A stretch of 64,000 nt of DNA from contig NZ_BROD01000001.1 in assembly GCF_024345225.1 (NCBI RefSeq), forward strand, positions 930,001-994,000, read 5' to 3'. Source of the stretch: Clostridium sp. TW13. Lineage in GTDB: Bacteria > Bacillota > Clostridia > Clostridiales > Clostridiaceae. Of this stretch, positions 19,492 through 27,181 are shown in pieces (positions within the stretch are counted from its first letter, which is position 1; each line of letters opens with the position of its first letter). The position numbers and the translations under genes are program-made. The notes under the pieces are model-generated. The model was given only the letters and a program-made list of their open reading frames with translations. It ran no database searches and was not told where the DNA came from.

Positions 19492-20607
19492 TTGAAAGAA
19501 TATGAACAAGCTTTATTAGATGAATTACAACAGAAAACGATTACTATTAAAAATAATGGAATTGATGTTATTTTTAAGCCAAGCCCTGGAGAAGATAGAC
19601 CAGGATATTTAGATCCAAGAGAGTTAAATATTATGAAGGAACACTGGGCTGGAAACATGCAACAAGAGCCTCCGAAGGAACCTATACCTATGGAAGTTTT
19701 AATTCCTATAATGCGTGAGTTTATGGGATTTGCAAATCGTAATTTAAATACAGTTGAAATTCATACAAAATATGAGGAGTTAAAGGAAAGTGGGAATACT
19801 GTAGGACTTTGGCGCTATTATCCAAGAAAATCAGAAAAGAATAGAAAACGTCCGGCAGTTGTATTCATTCATGGAGGTGGATGGATAGGAGGTTCTGTTT
19901 ACACTGTAGAGAATTTCTGTAGATTATTAGCCGAATTGATTGATGGAGTAGTATTTAATGTAGATTATTCTCTTGCACCAGAAAAACCATATCCAAATGG
20001 ATTGAATGATAATTATTATGCAGTAAAGCATGTGTATGACCATGCAGAAGAATATGGCATTGATCCTGATAAAATTACAGTAGCAGGAGATAGTGCTGGA
20101 GGAAACTATACAGCTGCAGTTTGTTTAAAAGCAAGAGAGGAAGGAACACCTAAAATTGCACTACAAGCATTGATATATCCTGGAGTAGCTATTGGTGATG
20201 CTAGTGTTCCTGGGTATGAATGGTCAGAAGATCTTTTTGAAATATCAGAAGAACAGAAAGAGATAATTAAAGGATGCTTGATGCTTGGAAGACCAGCAAA
20301 GGATGCTTCAAGTGATCCTATGAGCGGTTGTTATATAACCAATAAAGAGGATATGTACAATCCATATGTTAGTCCAATGATGGCTAAGTCTCATGCTGAT
20401 TTACCAAGAGCTTTATTGTTTGGAGCAGAATTTGATGGATTACGTATTCAAACAGAATTTTATGCAAAACAATTATCTGATGATGGAGTACCTGTTACTA
20501 CTTTTAGATATAAGGGTATGACTCATGCCTTTATTGATAAAATAGGAATTGTTCCACAGGCAGAAGATTTATGTATAGAAATTGCAAAAGCAATTAAAGA
20601 ATTATAA
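19492..20607 (+). CDS. Alpha/beta hydrolase, hormone-sensitive-lipase type
   Basis: This 371-residue esterase-like protein shows the HSL-family oxyanion motif HGGGW, the nucleophile motif GDSAGG, a C-terminal acid in FGAEFDGLR and the catalytic His in MTHAFID. No signal peptide is visible, so it is probably cytoplasmic, perhaps deacylating imported glycosides. TTG 19492 is chosen, 8 bases after GAGAGG; the GTG at 19483 overlaps that site. It pairs with the downstream glycosidase and may share its catabolite control. Confidence 0.85.
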   Translation: MKEYEQALLDELQQKTITIKNNGIDVIFKPSPGEDRPGYLDPRELNIMKEHWAGNMQQEPPKEPIPMEVLIPIMREFMGFANRNLNTVEIHTKYEELKESGNTVGLWRYYPRKSEKNRKRPAVVFIHGGGWIGGSVYTVENFCRLLAELIDGVVFNVDYSLAPEKPYPNGLNDNYYAVKHVYDHAEEYGIDPDKITVAGDSAGGNYTAAVCLKAREEGTPKIALQALIYPGVAIGDASVPGYEWSEDLFEISEEQKEIIKGCLMLGRPAKDASSDPMSGCYITNKEDMYNPYVSPMMAKSHADLPRALLFGAEFDGLRIQTEFYAKQLSDDGVPVTTFRYKGMTHAFIDKIGIVPQAEDLCIEIAKAIKEL

Positions 20608-20618
20608 GTTATCTTCAA

Positions 20619-20667
20619 AAAATAAATAAGTCCAGATACTAGTTTATTTGGACTTGTTATTTATTTC
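20619..20667 (+). terminator. Intrinsic terminator after the esterase gene
   Basis: AAATAAATAAGTCCA pairs with TGGACTTGTTATTTATTT (one bulge) around a 12-base loop. If it works, the glycosidase downstream needs read-through or its own promoter. Confidence 0.65.
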
Positions 20668-20710
20668 TAGATACGTAAACTATAAAAGATAGAAGGATGG
20701 ATATTATATA

Positions 20711-23572
20711 ATGGGAAAGTATGATATAGATTGGAATTTATATGCTGATATTTCTAGAAGAGCTGCAGCAGAAGGAGCAGTCCTTTTAAAGAATGATAAT
20801 AAGGCTCTACCAATTAAAAAAGGAGAAACAGCATCTGTATTTGGAAGAATTCAATTAGACTACTATAAGAGTGGTACTGGTTCAGGTGGTATGGTTAATA
20901 CTAGATATGTGGTTGGTATTTTAGATGCGTTAAAGAATTGTAAAGACATATATATAAACAAAGATTTGTTAGGAATTTACGAAGAATGGGTAAAGGAACA
21001 TCCATGTAACAGAGGTATACATTGGGGAGAAGAACCTTGGTCTCAAGAAGAAATGCCATTAACTGATGAAGTGGTTTCTAATGCAGCTTTAAACTCTGAT
21101 CTTGCAGTAGTTATTATTGGCCGAACTGCAGGAGAAGATAAGGATAGCTCTGCAGAAAAAGGAAGTTACCTTCTAACTGATTTAGAAGAAGATATGCTTC
21201 AAAAGGTTTGCAAAGCATTCAAAAGAGTAGCTGTTGTTTTAAATGTTGGTAATATTATTGATATGAAGTGGGTAGATACTTATAACCCAGCAGCTGTATT
21301 ATATGCATGGCATGGTGGTCAAGAAGGTGGAAATTCAGTTCTAGATGTACTAACAGGAGAGGTAACACCTTGCGGTAAGCTAAGTGATACTATTGCTTAT
21401 AATATTGAAGATTATCCTTCTACAGCTTATTTTGGAGATAAAAAGCGTAATTTTTATGCTGAAGATATTTTTGTTGGATATCGTTACTTTGAAACTGTAG
21501 CAAAAGATAAAGTGATGTATCCATTTGGATTTGGTCTTTCTTATACTACATTCAAAACAGAAAATATCTTGTTTCAAGTTCCAAAGTTTGATGGACAAGA
21601 ATCTGATTGTCAGTTGAAGCATGATAAATCAGGAATAGTTAATATTTTGGTGAAGGTAACAAATACTGGAGATGTAAAAGGAAAAGAAGTTGTTCAAGCA
21701 TATTTATCTGCACCGCAAGGAAAACTAGGAAAACCTTCTAGAGAGTTAAAAGCCTTTGGAAAAACTAAAGAATTAGCACCAGGCTCAAATGAAACAATAG
21801 AACTTAGTATTTCTGTAAAAGATATTGCATCCTATGACGATAGTGGAGTAACAGGACATAAGTCTTGCTATGTATTAGAGGCTGGAAAATACGAATTCTA
21901 TGTTGGAACAGATGTTAGAAATGCAGCTTTGTCTGGAGTTTTAGAAATTGCGGAATTGATAGTGGTAGAAGAACTTGAGGAAGCAGTAGCTCCTAAAATA
22001 GCTTATGAAAGACTTCATGCAAATGAAACAGTTGCTGGAGTAGAATTAGTAAATGAAGCGACACCATTACGTACTATTGATTTACAAAAACGTATTATAG
22101 ATGGTCGCCCAGAAGAAATCCCTTATACAGGTGATAAAGGTTATAAATTAGGAGATGTTTTTGATAATAAGATTTCATTGGATGAGTTCTTAGCACAGCT
22201 TTCTGACGAAGATCTAATTCATATGTCTAGAGGAGAAGGTATGAGTTCTCCTAAGGTAACTCCAGGAACTGCTGGGGCTTTTGGAGGGGTTACTGATAAT
22301 CTTCATGGCTTTGGAATTCCAGTTGGTTGCTGTGCAGATGGCCCATCAGGAATAAGAATGGATTGTGGAACTTATGCTTTCAGTATGCCAAACGGAACTT
22401 GTCTTGCTTGTTCATTCAATACTGAACTTGTTAAAGAATTATACGTTATGGAAGGTAAAGAACTAAGAAAGAATAGAGTTGATACTTTACTTGGACCAGG
22501 CTTGAATATTCATAGAAATCCACTAAATGGACGTAACTTTGAGTATTTTTCTGAAGATCCTTTACTAACTGGTAAGATGGCAGTAGCTTGCTTAAGTGGT
22601 ATGCATGAATTTGGTGTTACAGGAACAATAAAGCATTTTGCAGGAAATAATCAAGAATTTGGGCGTAATGAAAGTGATAGTGTAATTTCTGAAAGAGCTC
22701 TTCGTGAAATTTATTTAAAGGGCTTTGAAATTGCAGTAAAAGAAGGAAAAGCTAGAAGTGTTATGTCTACCTATGGTGCACTAAATGGAATTTGGACAGC
22801 AGGTAATTATGATTTACTTACCACTATTTTGAGAAAAGAATGGGGATTTAAAGGAATCGTAATGACAGATTGGTGGGCAAAGATGAATGAAGATGGCGAA
22901 GAAACAGCAGCTCATACCAACACACAATACATGGTTCGTGCTCAAAATGATCTTTATATGGTAGTTGAAAATGCAGCAAAAAATACTGGTAATGACATTT
23001 TAGAAGAGAGCTTTAACAATGGTGTTGTTACTCGTGGTGAACTTATCAGAAATGCAGCAAACATTTGCTATATGTTAATGAATTCTCCTGTTATGGAACG
23101 TTTCCTTGGAAGAATGAGTGAAGAAGAAAAGGCAGCATCAGAAAATGCTCAGAATGAAGATAATATTGCTTTTGATTTAGCATATCAGAGAATAGAAGAT
23201 GACACTTTACTTGATTTAACAGGATTGAAAACAGGTAGAGGAGATACTACTATGTTTGCTTTGAATTTTGCTAAGAGAGGACTTTATGATATCAGCTTAA
23301 AGGTCAAATCCCATTCGGGTGAATTAGCTCAGATGCCAGTTACAATTTCTATTGATAGAAGTATAGTTTCAATGATTACTATCAATGGCACCAATGGAGA
23401 ATGGATAAATGTAACTAGAGATTTAGGTGTTATATTTAATCAAAACTGTTATTTAAAAATCTATTTTGCTCAAGGCGGAATGGAAGTAGATGAAATTAGG
23501 ATTAGCATACGAGAAGAAATTGATTTAAAAAAAATAATGGAAGATAAAACAAAAGAAGAAGATAACGAATAA
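20711..23572 (+). CDS. Glycoside hydrolase family 3 with permuted domain order
   Basis: This 953-residue beta-glucosidase-like enzyme has GH3 domains in reversed order. Residues 10-260 look like the usual C-terminal domain (AAAEGAVLLKNDNKALPI, GSGGM). A fibronectin-III-like stretch follows (about 300-420), then the TIM barrel normally found at the N-terminus (about 500-770), with CADGPSGIRMD, TIKHFAGNNQEF and nucleophile Asp720 in GIVMTDWW. A CBM-like tail ends the protein. Permuted GH3 enzymes are known from ruminococci. No signal peptide is seen, so it acts on imported glycosides. Substrate specificity is unknown. Confidence 0.88.
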   Translation: MGKYDIDWNLYADISRRAAAEGAVLLKNDNKALPIKKGETASVFGRIQLDYYKSGTGSGGMVNTRYVVGILDALKNCKDIYINKDLLGIYEEWVKEHPCNRGIHWGEEPWSQEEMPLTDEVVSNAALNSDLAVVIIGRTAGEDKDSSAEKGSYLLTDLEEDMLQKVCKAFKRVAVVLNVGNIIDMKWVDTYNPAAVLYAWHGGQEGGNSVLDVLTGEVTPCGKLSDTIAYNIEDYPSTAYFGDKKRNFYAEDIFVGYRYFETVAKDKVMYPFGFGLSYTTFKTENILFQVPKFDGQESDCQLKHDKSGIVNILVKVTNTGDVKGKEVVQAYLSAPQGKLGKPSRELKAFGKTKELAPGSNETIELSISVKDIASYDDSGVTGHKSCYVLEAGKYEFYVGTDVRNAALSGVLEIAELIVVEELEEAVAPKIAYERLHANETVAGVELVNEATPLRTIDLQKRIIDGRPEEIPYTGDKGYKLGDVFDNKISLDEFLAQLSDEDLIHMSRGEGMSSPKVTPGTAGAFGGVTDNLHGFGIPVGCCADGPSGIRMDCGTYAFSMPNGTCLACSFNTELVKELYVMEGKELRKNRVDTLLGPGLNIHRNPLNGRNFEYFSEDPLLTGKMAVACLSGMHEFGVTGTIKHFAGNNQEFGRNESDSVISERALREIYLKGFEIAVKEGKARSVMSTYGALNGIWTAGNYDLLTTILRKEWGFKGIVMTDWWAKMNEDGEETAAHTNTQYMVRAQNDLYMVVENAAKNTGNDILEESFNNGVVTRGELIRNAANICYMLMNSPVMERFLGRMSEEEKAASENAQNEDNIAFDLAYQRIEDDTLLDLTGLKTGRGDTTMFALNFAKRGLYDISLKVKSHSGELAQMPVTISIDRSIVSMITINGTNGEWINVTRDLGVIFNQNCYLKIYFAQGGMEVDEIRISIREEIDLKKIMEDKTKEEDNE

Positions 23573-23658
23573 TACAATGCTAATGAAAAAGTCAGAGAAA
23601 ATAATAGAACACTTGGTACTAAAAATCTTTGTAACCAATAAGATTAATTTAAAAAAAT

Positions 23659-23687
23659 TTGCAATACAGATTTAAATATGTTAATAT
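23659..23687 (+). promoter_or_regulatory. rnpB promoter
   Basis: TTGCAA (23659-23664), a 17-bp spacer and TAATAT (23682-23687) form a good sigma-A promoter. Transcription would begin close to 23694, the expected 5' end of the RNase P RNA. Confidence 0.8.
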
Positions 23688-23693
23688 AAATCT

Positions 23694-24051
23694 TGCGAGT
23701 AAGCCAGGCAATCGCTGCTAAGTTTTACTTAGGAGAGGAAAGTCCGAGCTCCACAGGGCAGGGTGCTGGTTAATGGCCAGTCGAGGTGACTCGAAGGAAA
23801 GTGCAACAGAGATATACCACCTTAAGGTTCACCAGAAACCTTAGGGAAAGGGTGGAAAGGTGAGGTAAGAGCTCACCAGCATATAGGTGACTATATGGCT
23901 ATGTAAACCCCACTTGGAGCAAGACCGAATAGAGGGGCATTATGGGATTGCCCGTCCCGCCTCCGGGTGTGTCGCTTGAGCCTATTGGCAACGATAGGCC
24001 TAGATAGATGATTGCTTAATACAGAACTCGGCTTATACGACTTATCTCGCA
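23694..24051 (+). ncRNA. rnpB: RNase P RNA (M1 RNA), bacterial type A-like
   Basis: This is the catalytic RNA of RNase P, which matures tRNA 5' ends. The conserved core GAGGAAAGTCCGAGCTCCAC and GTGCAACAGAGATA, and near the 3' end ACAGAACTCGGCTTA, are all present. P1 pairs GCGAG and TAAG at the 5' end with CTTATCTCGC at the 3' end. The about 358-nt length is normal. The final 33 bases are the prophage attachment core, so the present 3' end is partly supplied by the phage, yet P1 pairing is kept. Confidence 0.97.
24018..24050 (+). mobile_element. attL, prophage left attachment core inside rnpB
   Basis: The 33-bp core starts AATACAGAACTCGGCTTATA and ends GACTTATCTCGC. It recurs at 63850-63881 with a single missing base (the C at 24038). 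It forms the 3' end of rnpB. The integrase gene begins 30 bp beyond it. Integration into a structural RNA gene with 3'-end restoration is typical of tyrosine integrases. Confidence 0.93.
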
Positions 24052-24054
24052 ACA

Positions 24055-24089
24055 ATATAGCTAGTTTAACGACTAGCTATTATTTTTTT
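24055..24089 (+). terminator. Prophage-supplied terminator for rnpB
   Basis: ATAGCTAGT (24057-24065) pairs with ACTAGCTAT (24072-24080), followed by TATTTTTTT. It lies on the phage side of attL, so integration gives rnpB a new terminator. Its T-tract overlaps the stop codon and last lysine codons of the convergent integrase gene. Confidence 0.85.
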
Positions 24090-25246
24090 GCCACCAATTT
24101 GCCACCAAAAATATTATTTAATTTTTCTGTAGCATTTTTTTGCATCTCTTTATTAACATGAGCGTAAATATTTAAAGTTGTATTAATATCCTCATGCCCT
24201 AGTCTTGTTTGCACTGTTTTAAAATCCACACCTTGTTGAATTAATAAAGTCGCATTAGTATGTCTTAAGTCATGAAAACGAATAGTTTTATCTATTCCAG
24301 CAGCAGCTACAACCTTTTTTATTTTATTAGTGTAGTACATAGGGTGAATGTATTTTCCATTATCCCACCTCATGACTAGATCATAACTTTTATCATTAAA
24401 AATATTATTTTCATAGAACTCTCCGTATTCATTTTTTTTGAATTCTTGCCTTTTATTTAATTGAGTTAACATCTCTAAAAGTTCATTTGAAACATAAATA
24501 GTTCTGGTACTTCCTTTTGTTTTTGTAGTTTCCATGTAAGTGTGTCCGTAGTTATAAATTAAATTATTGTGAATGGATACCACATTTTCTCCGTAGCTTA
24601 TATCTTCCCAAGTCAACCCAGCTAATTCTCCACGCCTAAGACCTAGTTCTAAGGTTAATCTAAAAGCTACATAAAACATATAATCATATTCATTTTCTAA
24701 ATCTAAAGTTTTAATTAATAATGGTATTTCTTCAACTTCTAATACATCGGTTTGTTTTTTATTTCTCTGTGGTCGCTCAACGCCTTTGCAGGGATTGTTT
24801 TGTATCAGATGCAGTTTTATACTTCTTTCAAATATGGAATTACAAAGCGTATATATTCCTTGCAAAGTAGTATCGCTAATATTATTCTTTTTTATATCTA
24901 GTAACATTCGTTCTATATCTAAAGCGGTTATTTTATTTATTTCTTTAAAACCTAAATAGGGAATCAAATATTTTTTATTCATTTCTTTATATCTACTATA
25001 TGTCGTTATTTTTCTAAGAGGTTTTATATATTCCTCTAACCATTGTGTAGATACACTTGTAAAGTTAACTTTAGTAGGCTCAATATATCCTTTTTCAAAT
25101 TCGCTTATTGCATCACGGAGAGCCTTTTCGGCTTCTTTTTTTGTTTTAAAACCTCCTTTTTCTTTCTTTTTACGTTTCCCGTCGATTAATCCTAGGTTAA
25201 AATAGTAACTCCATGTGTCACCACGTTTCCTTACAGCACCTTTCAT
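24080..25246 (-). CDS. int: Tyrosine-family site-specific integrase
   Basis: This 388-residue recombinase integrates the phage into rnpB. It has an N-terminal arm-binding domain (KRGDTWSYYFNLGLIDGKRK, 6-50), a SAM-like core-binding domain (about 65-155) and a C-terminal catalytic domain. The catalytic residues are Arg in LELGLRRGELAGL, H-x-x-R in FHDLRHTNATLL, His in RLGHEDINTTL and Tyr in NIYAHV. ATG 25246 lies directly after GGAGGAAAA; ten upstream in-frame residues (to 25276) overlap the ribosome site. A terminator-like hairpin separates it from the small gene upstream. Confidence 0.95.
   Translation of the reverse strand: MKGAVRKRGDTWSYYFNLGLIDGKRKKKEKGGFKTKKEAEKALRDAISEFEKGYIEPTKVNFTSVSTQWLEEYIKPLRKITTYSRYKEMNKKYLIPYLGFKEINKITALDIERMLLDIKKNNISDTTLQGIYTLCNSIFERSIKLHLIQNNPCKGVERPQRNKKQTDVLEVEEIPLLIKTLDLENEYDYMFYVAFRLTLELGLRRGELAGLTWEDISYGENVVSIHNNLIYNYGHTYMETTKTKGSTRTIYVSNELLEMLTQLNKRQEFKKNEYGEFYENNIFNDKSYDLVMRWDNGKYIHPMYYTNKIKKVVAAAGIDKTIRFHDLRHTNATLLIQQGVDFKTVQTRLGHEDINTTLNIYAHVNKEMQKNATEKLNNIFGGKLVAKK
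24088..24108. repeat. Left pair of integrase arm-type sites
   Basis: TTGCCACCAA occurs at 24088-24097 and 24099-24108, 11 bp apart, inside the 3' end of the integrase gene and about 40 bp from the attL core. The same paired arrangement recurs near attR (63715-63735). This is the pattern of arm-binding sites for a tyrosine integrase N-terminal domain. Confidence 0.75.
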
Positions 25247-25266
25247 TTTTCCTCCTTCTTGGAAAT

Positions 25267-25293
25267 AAAAAGCCACTATTTAGTGGCTTTTTC
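25267..25293. terminator. Terminator-like hairpin between the RHH-like gene and int
   Basis: AAAAAGCCACTA and TAGTGGCTTTTT pair around two bases, overlapping the stop codon of the small minus-strand gene. Read in the integrase direction it has a T-run after it, so int would be expressed only by read-through, antitermination or another promoter. Confidence 0.7.
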
Positions 25294-25437
25294 TAACTCG
25301 GATAAGTAATTTTCAAAAATCATATTGCAAAAATTACTTAAAGTTCTTCCATCCTTTTCCGCTAACTCTATTAATTTGTCCTTTGTTGCTTTTTTTGAAA
25401 CAACCATGATTTTGTCTTTGTTCTCCGCAATAGCCAT
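25276..25437 (-). CDS. Small ribbon-helix-helix-like DNA-binding protein
   Basis: This 53-residue protein begins MAIAENKDKIMVVSKKATKD and continues with two predicted helices, the layout of Arc/CopG ribbon-helix-helix proteins: a basic strand and then a helix in GRTLSNFCNMIFENYL. It sits directly upstream of int on the same strand, so it could be a recombination directionality factor or an integrase regulator. Its promoter (25466-25494) contains two copies of a repeat shared with the divergent regulator promoter. The assignment is structural inference. Confidence 0.6.
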   Translation of the reverse strand: MAIAENKDKIMVVSKKATKDKLIELAEKDGRTLSNFCNMIFENYLSELEKATK

Positions 25438-25465
25438 TATATCACCTCAATATCATTGCAATTTC

Positions 25466-25494
25466 AGTATACACTTATATACACTTATAAGCAA
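25466..25494 (-). promoter_or_regulatory. Promoter of the RHH-like/int transcript
   Basis: On the minus strand TTGCTT (25494-25489), a 17-bp spacer and TATACT (25471-25466) form a near-consensus sigma-A promoter about 30 bp upstream of the ATG at 25437. Two tandem 10-bp repeats TATACACTTA (25468-25477 and 25478-25487, plus strand) lie within the spacer and -10, ideally placed for repression. Confidence 0.75.
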
Positions 25495-25537
25495 GTTGTT
25501 TACGAAAATAAAATTGCAAAAAGTTTTTGCCACAGTG

Positions 25538-25567
25538 TTGACGAGTGTATAACCTATATGGTAATAT
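25538..25567 (+). promoter_or_regulatory. Promoter of the HTH-TPR regulator with operator-like motif
   Basis: TTGACG (25538-25543) and TAATAT (25562-25567) with an 18-bp spacer form a probable promoter about 55 bp before the regulator start. The spacer begins with AGTGTATA (25544-25551), the reverse complement of the TATACACT core repeated in the divergent int promoter. A shared regulator for both promoters is inferred. Confidence 0.65.
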
Positions 25568-25624
25568 ATTGATATGGAATAAGTAAACTGAATAAATAAA
25601 AAATACTGTGGTTGGGGGAGAGCT

Positions 25625-26815
25625 ATGGAGACTAGACTTAAGCAAATAAGAAAAGATTTAAAAATAAAACAAGAAGAATTAGCTTGCCAAGGGCTAAGCA
25701 GAACTGCTGTGAGTAAGTTAGAAAATGGACAGAATAAATTAAAACGCAGGCAAGCAATAAAGTTAGCCAATAAAGCAGTTGAAGTGCAAAGGCAAAAAGG
25801 CATAATCTTAGATTACGCAATAAATTCCGATTTTTTAATGGGGATAGTGGCTTGCGATGTTGAAGAAATCCTTGCAAATTTAGATATAAATAATGAAAAA
25901 ACAATAGAGGAATTTGAAAATGCTCTTAGATTTATTGTACCAGAAGAACAAAAAGATATGTTAATGAAAGCAAATGAAAAGTTAGGAAAAGATTTATATA
26001 CAAGCAGTTCTTTAATAAAAACAAATTGTCTTAAATTAATTCATCTAAATCTTAATAGCAATGAAAGAATAGATAATTTTTTATTGTTAATTAAATCTTT
26101 TTATGCAACAGGAGATTATAAAAATGTAATTGATACTAGTAAGTTAATACAATACGATATCGAGATAATAAAAGACGAAAAGAAAAAACTGTCTTATTAT
26201 TATAATTTAGGAGTTGCATATTATGAAGAAAAAAATTATAGCAAGACTTTGCAAATACTCGAATTAATTAAAAAGTTAAAAATCAAAGAAAATATAGAAA
26301 CAGTATTGACTTTAGAAGCTAATACATTAACTATGCTAAAAAAATATGATGAAGCATTAAACATATATTGCAAAATAGTTCGCAGAACTAATGACGAGAA
26401 TCTAAAAGCTAACACTTATGCTAGTATTACTTATATATATACATTATTACATCATTACAAAACTGCAGAGAAATATATTGATAAAGCGTGTGCAAATATA
26501 AGTAATATTAGAATCTGGTACAAATATAATGTATTAAGCAATAAAATGATTTTACAAATTGCTAAAAAAGATACGGAAGAAAATGTTTTTAACACATTTG
26601 CAGATGTAGCATACTTACTTAGCAAAATGAACAATGAAAAAGAAGTGGTAAAAATGTATAATTATATTTTCCCGTTTTTTAGTAAGTCCGAATCATATTC
26701 ATATAAAATTTTAGAAATAATATTGAAAAAATGTAACTTGCCGATAGATGTAAGAATGATAAGTAATATAGTGAAAAGTTTTTCTTGCGACGATAAATTA
26801 CGTGGGTTATTATAG
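25625..26815 (+). CDS. HTH-TPR regulator, RRNPP/arbitrium-receptor-like
   Basis: This 396-residue protein has an N-terminal Xre-type HTH (residues 4-58, with QEELACQGLSRTAVSKLENG), then an all-helical region of about 300 residues rich in paired amphipathic helices such as LSYYYNLGVAYYEEKNYSKT and KYDEALNIYCKIV, i.e. TPR repeats. This layout and length match the RRNPP group (Rgg, PlcR, PrgX, NprR) and phage AimR. A secreted short-peptide gene follows 21 bp later, as in known receptor-peptide pairs. The start follows GGGGGAG. It lies divergently from the integrase transcript. Confidence 0.82.
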   Translation: METRLKQIRKDLKIKQEELACQGLSRTAVSKLENGQNKLKRRQAIKLANKAVEVQRQKGIILDYAINSDFLMGIVACDVEEILANLDINNEKTIEEFENALRFIVPEEQKDMLMKANEKLGKDLYTSSSLIKTNCLKLIHLNLNSNERIDNFLLLIKSFYATGDYKNVIDTSKLIQYDIEIIKDEKKKLSYYYNLGVAYYEEKNYSKTLQILELIKKLKIKENIETVLTLEANTLTMLKKYDEALNIYCKIVRRTNDENLKANTYASITYIYTLLHHYKTAEKYIDKACANISNIRIWYKYNVLSNKMILQIAKKDTEENVFNTFADVAYLLSKMNNEKEVVKMYNYIFPFFSKSESYSYKILEIILKKCNLPIDVRMISNIVKSFSCDDKLRGLL

Positions 26816-26836
26816 AAATGAAGGGTGGTGTTGGAA

Positions 26837-26959
26837 TTGAAGAAGAAAATATCAATACTTTTAGCTGGATTAATGCTAGCGTGTACATTTACAGTTGTGA
26901 ATCCTGCAACTAGAATAGTTTGTTTTAGTAATGATCCAGGTACAACAGAACCGTTATAG
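26837..26959 (+). CDS. Secreted pro-peptide, putative quorum/arbitrium signal
   Basis: This 40-residue ORF starts at TTG 26837, 8 bases after AAGGGTGG (GTG 26828 is an in-frame alternative). Residues 2-4 are lysines and 5-21 are hydrophobic (ISILLAGLMLACTFTVV), a typical Sec signal. The polar C-terminus ends FSNDPGTTEPL. In RRNPP systems such precursors are exported and trimmed to a 5-10-residue C-terminal peptide that re-enters via Opp and binds the TPR regulator encoded just upstream. LMLAC might alternatively act as a weak lipobox, as for enterococcal pheromone precursors. Its position and shape are strong; function is inferred. Confidence 0.7.
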   Translation: MKKKISILLAGLMLACTFTVVNPATRIVCFSNDPGTTEPL

Positions 26960-26985
26960 TATTAGAAATGTGACGTATTCGACAA

Positions 26986-27000
26986 GATGTGAGTCACATC
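26986..27000. promoter_or_regulatory. 15-bp palindrome, possible distal operator
   Basis: GATGTGA-G-TCACATC is a perfect palindrome about 25 bp after the pro-peptide stop. Its ATGTGA half-sites resemble those in the repressor operators near 27571 and 27661. No T-run follows, so it is more likely a protein-binding site than a terminator. Confidence 0.5.
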
Positions 27001-27063
27001 GAGTGTTGTAAAAGCATTCCTATAGTTGTAATATATTTGTAACGCAACTTTGGGGGTGCTTTT

Positions 27064-27174
27064 ATGTTAAGGCAGAGGTTATTAAAATTTAAAAAAATTA
27101 AACAATTAAAAGAAGAAGATATTCAAACCATAATTAATTATGTTGCAGAAAAGAAAAAAGCTAGTAAAAGCTAG
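27064..27174 (+). CDS. Small basic helical protein, unknown
   Basis: This 36-residue ORF starts MLRQRLLKFKKIKQLKEEDI after GGGGGTG, with helical and strongly basic character. It ends in a bidirectional terminator shared with the convergent repressor gene, which supports a real transcript end here. It is not recognised. Confidence 0.45.
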   Translation: MLRQRLLKFKKIKQLKEEDIQTIINYVAEKKKASKS

Positions 27175-27181
27175 CTTTTTT
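27155..27181. terminator. Bidirectional terminator
   Basis: AAAAAGCTAG pairs with CTAGCTTTTT around a 6-base loop, between the convergent small ORF and the repressor gene. A- and T-runs on both sides allow action in both directions. Confidence 0.8.

Noticed and set aside
23580-23658. tRNA gene near the integration site
   Set aside because: No cloverleaf or anticodon arm can be formed; the attachment gene is rnpB.
25325-25803. Plus- and minus-strand ORFs overlapping the int/regulator intergenic region
   Set aside because: They run across promoters and the RHH-like gene and have no ribosome sites; the RHH-like and regulator ORFs explain the region.
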